DNA of 64,000 bases from a virus. This document shows, piece by piece, positions 24,525 through 31,907 of this stretch. A model generated the notes under the pieces. It saw only the letters and a list, made by a program, of their open reading frames with translations, was not told where the DNA came from and searched no databases. Made by a program: the position numbers and the translations under genes. Numbering within the stretch: position 1 is the stretch's first letter; the number at the start of each line of letters is the position of its first letter. The DNA is taken from the IMG/VR virus record IMGVR_UViG_3300049846_000848, positions 17,384-81,383 of that record, one strand, 5' to 3'.

Positions 24525-24668
24525 ATGAAAGCTAAACTACTAAGAACCACCAAAGACATAGCCCTATTGACTGGATCAGCTATAGCTATGGTAGGGCTAC
24601 TATACGTAGCATTTGAACATCCAGTAGAGGCTATCTTAGCCATAGCTTTAATAGCGGGGGGATTATGA
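24525..24668 (+). CDS. Micro membrane protein, 47 aa
   Basis: A 47-aa frame with a basic N-terminus (KAKLLRTTKD) and two hydrophobic stretches (LTGSAIAMVGLLYVAF and VEAILAIALIAGGL). AAAGGAAG lies upstream, and the stop overlaps the next start (ATGA). Fourth in the micro membrane gene row. Confidence 0.55.
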   Translation: MKAKLLRTTKDIALLTGSAIAMVGLLYVAFEHPVEAILAIALIAGGL

Positions 24669-24856
24669 CCCTAAAACTACTAAAGCCTAAACCAGGATAC
24701 TACTATAGCCCAGTATCAGATCAACTAGCTATCATATACCCCGATAATAGGGTAGAATTGATATGGCGTAGCGAAGGGTCACAGCATACCCGCATGACTA
24801 CTTACTGGTTTATGCGGTCTATAGTAGCTGGATGGGAATATATAGGTGGATTATGA
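24665..24856 (+). CDS. Small protein, unknown
   Basis: A 63-aa soluble-looking protein with many aromatic residues (KPGYYYSPVSDQLAIIYPDN; TTYWFMRSIVAGWEYIG). It overlaps genes on both sides by four bases (ATGA), so it is translationally coupled. No family recognised. Confidence 0.6.
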   Translation: MTLKLLKPKPGYYYSPVSDQLAIIYPDNRVELIWRSEGSQHTRMTTYWFMRSIVAGWEYIGGL

Positions 24857-25209
24857 CCTCACCTACTACCCCAGAACTCTCCATACGCATCATACCAGGC
24901 CACAAGAACCCTAATAAGCACTCGGCTCTACCGTGGCGATGGACTCTCCTAGGTATCCATGACGAGGTAGTAGCTGAGTCACCCGAGTATCCTAGCCTAT
25001 TTGAATGCACGGTATATGCTAAGACATTCATCTTTAATATGAATAATCCTATACTTATCAAGAACTTAGACCCTAAACTAGAGAAGCGATATGGCTCACC
25101 TATGAACCGAGTTGACGACTACTTCAACCACCTATATGATGAAGTAGTAAGAGAGCGAGGGGTGCCTACAGTTAGACCTAAGCTAGGAGTAGTACGTAAT
25201 GAAGATTAG
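24853..25209 (+). CDS. Small protein, unknown
   Basis: A 118-aa protein. The ATG at 24853 overlaps the previous stop (ATGA) and follows TAGGTGG; an earlier in-frame ATG lies inside the upstream gene. It contains WRWTLLGIHDEVVAESPEY and a C-terminal region rich in Val and Arg. No family recognised. Confidence 0.6.
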   Translation: MTSPTTPELSIRIIPGHKNPNKHSALPWRWTLLGIHDEVVAESPEYPSLFECTVYAKTFIFNMNNPILIKNLDPKLEKRYGSPMNRVDDYFNHLYDEVVRERGVPTVRPKLGVVRNED

Positions 25210-25408
25210 TATATGGCCTTATAAGTCTATGATAACACAAGGACGCCTTAGAGGCTGGATGATTCAGTACGTCTGGATCAATGGGATAATCCTAGGTAGA
25301 TACTTTAGCTACCGCATCCCACTGTACCCTACCTCTAAGCTCAGTAAAGAAGTAATGTTAAGACTCGATGAGACCATAGAGCGTATCAACGCATTAGGAA
25401 AGGACTAA
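25199..25408 (+). CDS. Small protein, unknown
   Basis: A 69-aa protein with an aromatic, basic N-terminal half and a C-terminal helix (SKEVMLRLDETIERINAL). It overlaps the previous gene by 11 bases and lacks a good ribosome site. Function unknown. Confidence 0.55.
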   Translation: MKISIWPYKSMITQGRLRGWMIQYVWINGIILGRYFSYRIPLYPTSKLSKEVMLRLDETIERINALGKD

Positions 25409-25411
25409 TAT

Positions 25412-25624
25412 ATGGCTAAGAAGACTAAAACCAAGAAGAAGACTAAGACCCTAAAGAAGGTAGGCTACTCCGAGGTATGGTACTTTACCACCTCTGACCG
25501 CCTAGTCATGGTTAACATAGGCTTTGGCATCTATAGGTCTAAGACTAATCCAGACTTAGTAGAGGTCAGTGCTATGGATGGTGACCGTAGGATGGGCTAT
25601 CTACGTGTTTATAGAGGTCATTAA
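25412..25624 (+). CDS. Small lysine-rich protein, unknown
   Basis: A 70-aa protein with a very basic N-terminus (AKKTKTKKKTKTLKKVG) and a short beta-like remainder (VWYFTTSDRLVMVNIGFGIY). AAAGGA precedes the ATG. The basic tail suggests nucleic-acid or ribosome contact; that is inference. Confidence 0.6.
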   Translation: MAKKTKTKKKTKTLKKVGYSEVWYFTTSDRLVMVNIGFGIYRSKTNPDLVEVSAMDGDRRMGYLRVYRGH

Positions 25625-25631
25625 GGGGCTA

Positions 25632-25660
25632 TAGACTATTGATTGGTGGTATGCTACGAT
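25632..25660 (+). promoter_or_regulatory. Putative early promoter with extended -10
   Basis: TAGACT and TACGAT are 17 bases apart, with TGC just before the -10. The block TATGCTACGATA closely matches TATGCTACTATA upstream of the gene at 34283, and both lead to genes starting GGAGGTAAGTATGAG. Confidence 0.5.
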
Positions 25661-25690
25661 AGCTATATGAACTTAAACGGGGAGGTAAGT

Positions 25691-25903
25691 ATGAGTTCTA
25701 AAGAGTTCTTAGAGAAGTTAGTGTCAATGAAGCAAGCTATATATGAGACAAGGGGAGATCCTGAAGTAGCTCATGGTAGGGAAGACTCTATGATGGAATT
25801 CTATATAGACCATAGTTTAGAATTCGATAGAGATACCCTAGCCCAGGCTGTTAAGATTATATTAGAAGTTAGGGCTATGGAGTTCTCTAGATGGGGTGCT
25901 TAA
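25691..25903 (+). CDS. Small helical protein, unknown
   Basis: A 70-aa helical protein (SKEFLEKLVSMKQAIYE; DTLAQAVKIILEVRAMEF). The ATG at 25691 follows GGGGAGGTAAGT, a very strong site; an in-frame start 48 bases upstream lies in the promoter. It heads a new transcription unit. No family recognised. Confidence 0.65.
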   Translation: MSSKEFLEKLVSMKQAIYETRGDPEVAHGREDSMMEFYIDHSLEFDRDTLAQAVKIILEVRAMEFSRWGA

Positions 25904-25937
25904 CCTAATATATGAATCAAAACCTGGGGAGGTTTAT

Positions 25938-26558
25938 ATGATACGTAAAGTCGTTGGTGTGGAAAGATTCCACGTAACCTATGATCAGCAGTACGATCTA
26001 ACCTTAGAATACTGGGTTAGTATTGCCGATGAAACTAGCACTACCTATGCTATCGATAGCTTCCACGCTACTATCTACTATAAAGGAGCTTACCTCTCTA
26101 GCGCCTCCTACTGTAGCCGTAAGCCTACAAAGCTTAACAAAGATCTAGTCAGAGCATTCATAGATACCGAGGATCTACCTAAGAAAGCTATGGCTTATGC
26201 TAATACCAGACTAGTAACTAGGGGCCAGAAGTGGACTCTCAAGGTACTAAGCTGGGATACTAATAGAGGCCAAGGTTACGGTATAGTCGAAGAGCTAGGC
26301 TATTTCACTGATATCCATGGCTGCAACGCTACCAATGCTTTGACCTGCTACGATGAGACAGCTTGTATCAACCTAACTAAAGGTGACCTAATAGAGATAG
26401 AACTAGCGGACATGGGATCGCATCTAACTCCTACTAAGTTTATGGGTCAATTTGATGAAGCCAAGTCTAAAGGACTAGACCATAGTAAGCTTGCGTTCCT
26501 TAGAAGAGATGATAAGATAGTGTCAGGTATGTTACCTGAGGGTGAGTCGTTGTTTTAG
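25938..26558 (+). CDS. Conserved-looking soluble protein, unknown
   Basis: A 206-aa protein. It is mostly beta-like in the first half (FHVTYDQQYDLTLEYWVSIAD) and contains QKWTLKVLSWDTNRGQGYGIVEEL, which recalls small OB-fold or cold-shock-like segments, though the match is loose. The ATG at 25938 follows GGGGAGG; an earlier in-frame start lies in the previous gene. Function unknown. Confidence 0.65.
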   Translation: MIRKVVGVERFHVTYDQQYDLTLEYWVSIADETSTTYAIDSFHATIYYKGAYLSSASYCSRKPTKLNKDLVRAFIDTEDLPKKAMAYANTRLVTRGQKWTLKVLSWDTNRGQGYGIVEELGYFTDIHGCNATNALTCYDETACINLTKGDLIEIELADMGSHLTPTKFMGQFDEAKSKGLDHSKLAFLRRDDKIVSGMLPEGESLF

Positions 26559-26569
26559 GGAGGTAAATT

Positions 26570-27490
26570 ATGAATTATGGTATTCCTTATATGGGTAGTA
26601 AGTCTAAGATCTTAAAGGATATATGTCCTCTATTCCCTAAGGCTACTCACTTTTATGATCTATTCGGAGGGGGCTTCTCGGTAACTGATTATATGCTTAG
26701 ACATAGAGGTAACGACTTTAAGCACTTTCACTTTAATGAGATTAAGCCCGGAATATGTGAACTAGTGCAGGATGCTATTAAAGGTAAATATAACTATGAT
26801 AACTTTAAGCCTGAATGGATCTCAAAGGAGAAGTTCTTTGCTAGCGGGGATGTCTACGTAAAGACTGTGTGGTCATTTGGGAATGATGGTAGAACCTACA
26901 TGTTTGGAAAGAATATAGAGGAGTATAAACGATCATTGCATCAAGCAGTAGTATTTAATGAGTTCGATCAATTCTCTAAAGATTTCCTAGGTATAGGTAG
27001 ATTCGAGAATTCTATGCCTATTAAGGATAGAAGACTCTTAATTAAGAAACTTACTAAAAATACCACCATGTCACCTAACCCTGCTATACGACTCCAGCAA
27101 CTCCAGCAACTCCAGCAACTCCAGCAACTCGAGCGACTCCAGCAACTCGAGCGACTCCAGCAACTCCAGCAACTCGAGTCAAGGCTATCATTTTATAATC
27201 TTGATTATAGGGAGGTTCCTATAAAAGAGGACAGTATCGTATACTGCGACATTCCCTATAAAGGGACTAAGGACTATAGCGTTAGCAGATTCAACCACTC
27301 AGACTTTATAGAATGGGCTGCTAATAACCCTAACCCAGTGTTTATCTCAGAGTACGAGATTCCAGATACTAGATTTTCCATAGTACATGAGGTGAGGAAG
27401 AGAGTACTTTTAGACTCAGCTCAAGCAAATAAATATAAGATAGAAAGGCTATATGCTAACGAAGCTGCTATGCGTAAGTTAAATAAGTAA
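26570..27490 (+). CDS. D12-class N6-adenine DNA methyltransferase
   Basis: A 306-aa protein with the SAM-binding opening PYMGSKSKI (6-14), DLFGGGFS (30-37) and the catalytic DIPY (227-230), a variant of DPPY. These place it in the Dam/D12 class, which methylates adenine in a short DNA site. Residues 175-204 are an Leu-Gln-Gln repeat coded by ten 9-bp units in the target-recognition region. The recognition site cannot be read from the sequence. RBS GGGAGG. It probably shields phage DNA from host restriction. Confidence 0.85.
   Translation: MNYGIPYMGSKSKILKDICPLFPKATHFYDLFGGGFSVTDYMLRHRGNDFKHFHFNEIKPGICELVQDAIKGKYNYDNFKPEWISKEKFFASGDVYVKTVWSFGNDGRTYMFGKNIEEYKRSLHQAVVFNEFDQFSKDFLGIGRFENSMPIKDRRLLIKKLTKNTTMSPNPAIRLQQLQQLQQLQQLERLQQLERLQQLQQLESRLSFYNLDYREVPIKEDSIVYCDIPYKGTKDYSVSRFNHSDFIEWAANNPNPVFISEYEIPDTRFSIVHEVRKRVLLDSAQANKYKIERLYANEAAMRKLNK
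27092..27181 (+). repeat. Ten 9-bp tandem units in the methyltransferase gene
   Basis: Units are CTCCAGCAA (seven), CTCGAGCGA (two) and CTCGAGTCA (last), giving LQQ, LER and LES. The unit length is a multiple of three, so copy-number change would lengthen or shorten the protein without a frameshift. It lies between the SAM-binding and catalytic motifs. Confidence 0.9.
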
Positions 27491-27504
27491 CAAGAGGAGA
27501 CCGA

Positions 27505-27771
27505 ATGAAAGTATTAGAATCAGCTAAAGTATTGAAAACACTAGACATATCTCTATTACCAGAAGTTAGAGTGGTACTAGGTTACAAGAATTGTAGTGAA
27601 TCCCAAAGAGACGGTGACCTATGGCTGTTCTTTGATCGCGACCAAGTTACCAAAGAGCCTATCTCTATGCGCAAACTACATAAAGCCACCGTAATTCTAC
27701 AAGTCAAGGACGATAAGATCCTAGTCTATAAAGACCAACAAAATCTATTGGCTCAATTTAAAGGGGAGTAA
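27505..27771 (+). CDS. Small protein, unknown
   Basis: An 88-aa protein with a mixed fold (LPEVRVVLGYKNCSES; DLWLFFDRDQVTK; ATVILQVKDDKILVYKD). RBS GAGGAG. No family recognised. It follows the methyltransferase by 14 bases and is probably in the same transcript. Confidence 0.65.
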   Translation: MKVLESAKVLKTLDISLLPEVRVVLGYKNCSESQRDGDLWLFFDRDQVTKEPISMRKLHKATVILQVKDDKILVYKDQQNLLAQFKGE

Positions 27772-27774
27772 CGC

Positions 27775-28026
27775 ATGGACTCCCCCTCATTCCCTAAGTT
27801 TCGTAACTTAGAGGTAGGCACTATCGTCTACTGCCTTGATATAGGATACGCTACCGTCATCACAGTCAATAAGGAGGATGACTACATCTGTCTCAAAGCT
27901 CAATACAAGAGGGATGCTTCTGGCTTAGAGCTCTTCCGTGACTGTAAGTTCGACGGTAGATATTGCTCCGAGGATGAGAATCCTATGGTGTATTGGGTTA
28001 ATCCTGGGCTCATCCATAACAACTAA
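27775..28026 (+). CDS. Small protein, unknown
   Basis: An 83-aa protein with an N-terminal strand-rich part (LEVGTIVYCLDIGYATVITV) that reads like a small SH3-type barrel, and a C-terminal acidic part. RBS GGGGAG. A promoter follows it, so it probably ends a transcription unit. Function unknown. Confidence 0.65.
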   Translation: MDSPSFPKFRNLEVGTIVYCLDIGYATVITVNKEDDYICLKAQYKRDASGLELFRDCKFDGRYCSEDENPMVYWVNPGLIHNN

Positions 28027-28076
28027 ACCTACCTTATTTAGCCTATAACTACTTAGAATCATTAATCTTTTACCTA

Positions 28077-28105
28077 TTGACTTTAAACCTCCCACAGAGT
28101 AAGAT
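28077..28105 (+). promoter_or_regulatory. Strong sigma70-like promoter
   Basis: TTGACT and TAAGAT are 17 bases apart, close to the ideal sigma70 layout. It stands in a 117-base gap, 38 bases from the -10 to the next ATG. This would drive the block of small genes from 28144. Confidence 0.7.
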
Positions 28106-28143
28106 ACCAGAATAGAAACAAACATATACCTGGGGAGGTACTT

Positions 28144-28353
28144 ATGCTAGTTTTCATTCAATCAGTTCGCTACCTTAAGTCACTCGGTTACACTAAGCCA
28201 GCGATCCTATCTACCGTACAGTCACCTAAAGACTTACAAGAGATCGGTATCGAGCTAACCCTAACTCAAAAGCTACAGCTAACTAATCTTATCATTAAGG
28301 CTGATCCTAAGCGCCTCAATGACCTATACGACCTAGCTGTAGGGGCGTTCTAA
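28144..28353 (+). CDS. Small helical protein, unknown
   Basis: A 69-aa helical protein (FIQSVRYLKSLGYTKPAIL; LTQKLQLTNLIIKADPKRL). RBS GGGGAGG. It is the first gene after a strong promoter. The layout resembles a small helix-turn-helix or adaptor protein, but no motif is clear. Confidence 0.65.
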   Translation: MLVFIQSVRYLKSLGYTKPAILSTVQSPKDLQEIGIELTLTQKLQLTNLIIKADPKRLNDLYDLAVGAF

Positions 28354-28445
28354 TGTACTGGGGTAACATTCACTGGGGGTGGATACTACGGTGCCACCTC
28401 CTAGTAGGGTTCATGTTATTAATCGCAGAAACAATGGGAGGATAA
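28353..28445 (+). CDS. Possible 30-aa membrane peptide
   Basis: A 30-aa frame rich in Trp and hydrophobic residues (YWGNIHWGWILRCHLLVG, then FMLLIAETMGG). It shares one base with the previous stop (TAATG), and its end carries the next gene's ribosome site. It may be a coupled small membrane peptide or a chance frame. Confidence 0.4.
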   Translation: MYWGNIHWGWILRCHLLVGFMLLIAETMGG

Positions 28446-28446
28446 T

Positions 28447-28743
28447 ATGTCTAATATTAAACTAACTAAAGAACAAGAGATCATGATGGATGCCTTTGAG
28501 AAACATATCCAAGCCAACCCTACGCCTAAGGCAGTTACTCAGGCTACAGTCGAAGAGATAGTAGCTGAGATGACCATAGAGGCTCTCTTATTCGAGCTAG
28601 ACGTGGCCAAGAAAGAAGCCAACACCTACCGTGGCAGCCAAGACGGTAGCATGAGAGCTTGTTATGTTAGCTACTGTGGCCCAGAGATCGAAGCAGAGTT
28701 AGAGCGTCGAGGAGTACCCTTTACTAAGCAGTCATTCAACTAG
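28447..28743 (+). CDS. Small helical protein, unknown
   Basis: A 98-aa protein (SNIKLTKEQEIMMDAFEKHI, then EIVAEMTIEALLFELDVAKKE). It contains two Cys near the end (RACYVSYCGPEIE). RBS GGGAGGA is strong. No family recognised. Confidence 0.65.
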   Translation: MSNIKLTKEQEIMMDAFEKHIQANPTPKAVTQATVEEIVAEMTIEALLFELDVAKKEANTYRGSQDGSMRACYVSYCGPEIEAELERRGVPFTKQSFN

Positions 28744-28752
28744 GAGTAAACC

Positions 28753-28998
28753 ATGTGTAATAACAGACACTTACAGTACGAACCTAATATCACGTACTTA
28801 TGCAACTGTGACGGCCCCGATAGAGTTAAGTCTACCTTCCGTCCAGTAGAAACATACCGCGACGGTATATGCCTAGAGTGTCATTACATGGCGGTAGCTC
28901 AGCTAACCCCAGCCACTGTACAGGCACCTAGACGTAAGGCTAAGAGCCATAGTAACCTTAAAGGCGGAGGTAGCCATGCTAACTTGCACTTGTCTTAA
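28753..28998 (+). CDS. Small Cys/His-rich protein
   Basis: An 81-aa protein with CNCDG and CLECHYM cysteine groups and a His-rich basic C-terminus (KAKSHSNLKGGGSHANLH). Zinc binding is likely. RBS TAGGAG. It overlaps the next Cys-rich gene by 23 bases. Confidence 0.6.
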   Translation: MCNNRHLQYEPNITYLCNCDGPDRVKSTFRPVETYRDGICLECHYMAVAQLTPATVQAPRRKAKSHSNLKGGGSHANLHLS

Positions 28999-29344
28999 GT
29001 CTCATCCAGATAAGCCCTATGCCTTCTGTGAGGTAGAGACTGTAGACGGATACTGCGTCCATTGTGGTCATGCAGCCGTAGAGTTTCCCGATGGCGCTAG
29101 CTTGGTTAGACCCAATCACTACCTATTAGGAGAGGCTGGCCATAAGTTCTGGCGTCACTGTAGTCAGTGTAACGCGGCTACTAGGATAGAAGATCTAGTG
29201 GCTGTCACCCCGAGAGAGATACGATGTAAGCTATGCCGGTGTAGGGTGTATAATAAGTGGCGAGCAGCTACGGGTAGAACGGCTAAGAGCCAGTGTAATG
29301 ACCTAGGGGATTGGGTAGCTAAGTCGGAACGGAGACGGGAGTAA
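28976..29344 (+). CDS. Multi-CxxC zinc-binding protein
   Basis: A 122-aa protein with several Cys pairs: CTCLKSH, YCVHCGHA, HCSQCNAA and CKLCRCRV, consistent with two zinc ribbons. GGAGGTAGCC precedes the ATG. The role is unknown. With the neighbour upstream it may have arisen by duplication of zinc modules. Confidence 0.65.
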   Translation: MLTCTCLKSHPDKPYAFCEVETVDGYCVHCGHAAVEFPDGASLVRPNHYLLGEAGHKFWRHCSQCNAATRIEDLVAVTPREIRCKLCRCRVYNKWRAATGRTAKSQCNDLGDWVAKSERRRE

Positions 29345-29347
29345 GGT

Positions 29348-29605
29348 ATGATATATAAGTTATTGATAAGGCTACATAGATTTTATTCCTATACCTTTAA
29401 CGACATGGTGCCAACTAGATGGCTGGTCCGACAAGGTATGCCTTATGGGGCAGCTTTGTTGCCTGGTAACGTAGGTAAGAATACTAAGTATATAGCTCTT
29501 AGATACTACCATAGTGGTATGTCTATTGACGCCATAGCCAAGAGGTGTAATATGACTAGAGAACGAGTAAGGCTGTACTTAGCTAAAGCAGCTAGAGGAG
29601 GATGA
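29348..29605 (+). CDS. Sigma region 4.2-like helix-turn-helix protein
   Basis: An 85-aa protein. The C-terminal 25 residues, MSIDAIAKRCNMTRERVRLY and on, match the -35-recognising region 4.2 of sigma70, including the signature TRERVR and the following KAAR. The N-terminal 55 residues are unrelated to sigma factors, so there is no region 2 to bind a -10. It may be a phage transcription factor or an appropriator that binds RNA polymerase and alters promoter choice. Spacing to the next gene is one base. Confidence 0.65.
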   Translation: MIYKLLIRLHRFYSYTFNDMVPTRWLVRQGMPYGAALLPGNVGKNTKYIALRYYHSGMSIDAIAKRCNMTRERVRLYLAKAARGG

Positions 29606-29606
29606 T

Positions 29607-30455
29607 ATGCGATTTAAACTTAGATTAGATTTAAAATTAGAGTTAGTGGGTAGAACTCTCTATAGGATAGAGGCTACTGAGGATCAGAAGTATGCTAAGA
29701 AAGGTGATTTGGGCGGGTATATTGAGAAGGTAGAAAATCTCCAAGATAACGCCTGGGTCTCTGGTAATGCCCAAGTCTATGGTAATGCCCAAGTCTATGG
29801 TGATGCCCAAGTCTATGGTGATGCCCGAGTCTCTGGTGATGCCCAAGTCTATGGTGATGCCCGAGTCTATGGTAATACCCTAGTCTCTGGTAATGCCTGG
29901 GTCTCTGGTAATGCCCGAGTCTATGGTAATACCCTAGTCTATGGTGATGCCCGAGTCTATGGTAATACCCTAGTCTCTGGTAATGCCTGGGTCTCTGGTA
30001 ATGCCCGAGTCTATGGTAATACCCTAGTCTATGGTAATACCCTAGTCTCTGGTAATGCCCAAGTCTATGGTAATGCCCAAGTCTATGGTGATGCCCGAGT
30101 CTATGGTGATGCCCGAGTCTCTGGTGATGCCCGAGTCTCTGGTGATGCCCAAGTCTATGGTGATGCCCAAGTCTATGGTGATGCCCGAGTCTATGGTAAT
30201 ACCCAAGTCTATGGTAATGCTGAAGTCCGTACCAGATTCTCGGTGCAAAATATAATAGGTTTATCGTTTAATATGACACTAACTAACGAAGGAGTCTCAA
30301 TAGGATGCAAGTTCTTTAAGCATCATGAGATTGATCGTGTTACTTATCAAGACTTAAAGACAGAAGTATTAGATGAAGAAGAGTTTAATCTCTTAAAGAA
30401 TATATACTTGATTCATTATGAGTATATGCTTAAAATGGAAGACAGTGTTAAATAG
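29607..30455 (+). CDS. Hexapeptide-repeat beta-helix-like protein
   Basis: A 282-aa protein. After an N-terminal 45 aa with YRIEATEDQKYAKKGDLGGY, residues 48-204 consist of a six-residue repeat of the form A-x-V-x-G-N/D, 26 copies, then an AEV-type end. About 18 residues per turn would give roughly nine turns of a left-handed beta helix. The last 75 aa form a separate domain ending in a helix. I have seen this type in gut and other phages, without a known function. RBS GAGGAGG. Confidence 0.7.
   Translation: MRFKLRLDLKLELVGRTLYRIEATEDQKYAKKGDLGGYIEKVENLQDNAWVSGNAQVYGNAQVYGDAQVYGDARVSGDAQVYGDARVYGNTLVSGNAWVSGNARVYGNTLVYGDARVYGNTLVSGNAWVSGNARVYGNTLVYGNTLVSGNAQVYGNAQVYGDARVYGDARVSGDARVSGDAQVYGDAQVYGDARVYGNTQVYGNAEVRTRFSVQNIIGLSFNMTLTNEGVSIGCKFFKHHEIDRVTYQDLKTEVLDEEEFNLLKNIYLIHYEYMLKMEDSVK
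29751..30218 (+). repeat. 26 tandem 18-bp units
   Basis: The consensus unit is GCCCRAGTCTMTGGTRAT, 26 copies. The block 29851-29940 is identical to 29941-30030, an exact 90-bp (five-unit) duplication, so the array has grown recently by unequal recombination or slippage. Every unit stays in frame. Confidence 0.92.
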
Positions 30456-30466
30456 AGGAGTTTAGT

Positions 30467-30670
30467 ATGAAAGATATATTAGAACTATTGGGATACCTAA
30501 CAATACCAACACTATGCATGGCGATGCTAGCCTACCTAATGCTTACTGCGCCACCTATACTCTCATCATTCGAGCAGCACATCCAAGACCGCATTAAAGC
30601 CGCGGACTCTATGGCTATTACAGCGCAGGAGAAGGCAGTGAGGGCTAGGACTGAGGGAGGTGGGAAGTGA
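30467..30670 (+). CDS. Small membrane protein with coiled-coil tail
   Basis: A 67-aa protein with one membrane helix (LTIPTLCMAMLAYLMLTA) and a charged helical tail (SFEQHIQDRIKAADSMA). RBS GAGGAG. It overlaps the HNH gene start by four bases (GTGA). Function unknown. Confidence 0.6.
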   Translation: MKDILELLGYLTIPTLCMAMLAYLMLTAPPILSSFEQHIQDRIKAADSMAITAQEKAVRARTEGGGK

Positions 30671-31242
30671 GGACAGGGTATGGTCTGAATGAAGTCGTGG
30701 ATATAGAATGGAGACCAATAAAAGACTACGAAGGGCTCTATGAAGTCTCTAACTATGGTGACATAAAACGACTAGGGAGAACAATAACGTATCCATGCGG
30801 AAGAAAGGTAGTACTAAAAGATATGATACGAGCGAGGTGTCAAAATTCATCGGGCTATACCATAGTGGATTTAACAAAGAACAGAAAGGGCAAAAGTTAT
30901 AGAGTTCATATTTTAGTGGCACAAGCTTTTATTCCTAACCCAGATAATAAAAGTCAGGTTAATCATAAGGATTTTAATAAAACTAATAATCACATTGATA
31001 ACCTAGAATGGGTGCATCCGATAGAAAACACCAGGCATGCTATTAATTCCAAAAAACATAACCATGGAGAGATTCACTACGAAGCAAAAATCACCAATAA
31101 TGATGCAAAAGAAATCTATAGGTTATATGCCCTAGAGGGAGTGAGTGCTAAGTTGGTTGCTAAAAAGTTTAATATTACTACCAATATAGTCTATAATATA
31201 AAAACAAAGAGAACATGGAAACATATACACGAGGAGAACTAG
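30667..31242 (+). CDS. NUMOD4/HNH homing endonuclease
   Basis: A 191-aa protein with an N-terminal NUMOD4 segment (EWRPIKDYEGLYEVSNYGD), then an HNH nuclease core (VNHKDFNKTNNHIDNLEWV) and a helical C-terminal part with a repeat-like KLVAKKFNITTNIVYNI, which resembles a DNA-binding HTH. It is a mobile selfish gene, probably inserted between small genes. It starts GTG overlapping the upstream stop, with GGAGGTGGG before it. Confidence 0.88.
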   Translation: MRTGYGLNEVVDIEWRPIKDYEGLYEVSNYGDIKRLGRTITYPCGRKVVLKDMIRARCQNSSGYTIVDLTKNRKGKSYRVHILVAQAFIPNPDNKSQVNHKDFNKTNNHIDNLEWVHPIENTRHAINSKKHNHGEIHYEAKITNNDAKEIYRLYALEGVSAKLVAKKFNITTNIVYNIKTKRTWKHIHEEN

Positions 31243-31301
31243 CCAAGTTATACCTCTTGGGGTATAGTTATATAGGCAATAGAGTTATTTATACCCGATA
31301 G
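31215..31301 (+). CDS. Possible 28-aa frame, remnant or chance
   Basis: A 28-aa frame overlapping the HNH end. Its start (METYTRGELAKLYLLGYSYI) resembles a small phage protein, and its first bases, ATGGAAACAT, equal the first bases of the next gene at 31317. It may be what is left of a gene broken by the HNH insertion. There is little ribosome-site support. Confidence 0.25.
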   Translation: METYTRGELAKLYLLGYSYIGNRVIYTR

Positions 31302-31316
31302 GGATTGGAGGAATGA

Positions 31317-31544
31317 ATGGAAACATCTTACTATAGGGATCTAGTGGCGCGATTAGATTCTGCTATGAGTGCTTGGGACAATTACAACGCATCGCATGAA
31401 ATTGATGAAGCCTACGAACAGTACTTACTTAGTAGTAGAGAAGCACTTTTATCAGAAGTAACTGATTACTTATATCCTATTCAAGGTAATCTCGTCCCAT
31501 TAGAGCGAATCAAATGGAAGGCAGAACTTCGGAGAAGTAAATGA
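31317..31544 (+). CDS. Small acidic helical protein, unknown
   Basis: A 75-aa helical protein (YYRDLVARLDSAMSAWDNYN; QYLLSSREALLSEVTDYLY). RBS GGAGG is well placed. It overlaps the next gene by four bases. No family recognised. Confidence 0.65.
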   Translation: METSYYRDLVARLDSAMSAWDNYNASHEIDEAYEQYLLSSREALLSEVTDYLYPIQGNLVPLERIKWKAELRRSK

Positions 31545-31906
31545 ATAACACAAACTTAGACTGCCGTATAGCTACTGAATTTATGGGCTGGGAGTTAAGC
31601 CATAACAGTGAGATATGGTGTCAGGATGGTGAATGTTTGAGGGACGTAGAGGACTTCTCCCCAACTACCGACATGAACGCGGCGTATGTTGTGCTGGAGA
31701 AGATTGCGAGTAAAACAGACGTTATTATGGGGACTTTACTAAATAAAAAGTGGACAATAGATGCCATGGATTTAAAAGGACCTTACGGAATAAGTATCTA
31801 CGATCACTTACATATTGAAAGTAGTTCACTACCACTCGCAGTTAGTTTATTAGCCGAGAAGATCATGGACACGCCGGAGTATATGGCGTTATTTAAGGGG
31901 GAATAG
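31541..31906 (+). CDS. Phage ABA-sandwich-like protein
   Basis: A 121-aa protein with the pattern CRIATEFMGW, FSPTTDMNAAYVVLEKI and AVSLLAEKIM, which is typical of the small phage 'ABA sandwich' domain. Its function is not established; members are common in accessory regions. RBS GGAG. Assignment is by pattern recall. Confidence 0.6.
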   Translation: MNNTNLDCRIATEFMGWELSHNSEIWCQDGECLRDVEDFSPTTDMNAAYVVLEKIASKTDVIMGTLLNKKWTIDAMDLKGPYGISIYDHLHIESSSLPLAVSLLAEKIMDTPEYMALFKGE

Positions 31907-31907
31907 G

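Noticed and set aside
29751-30218. CRISPR array
   Set aside because: The repeat is directly tandem with no spacers and lies in a coding frame.
30042-30255. Frames on both strands within the hexapeptide array
   Set aside because: The 18-bp repeat is free of stops in several frames. Their products are simple repeats without start signals.
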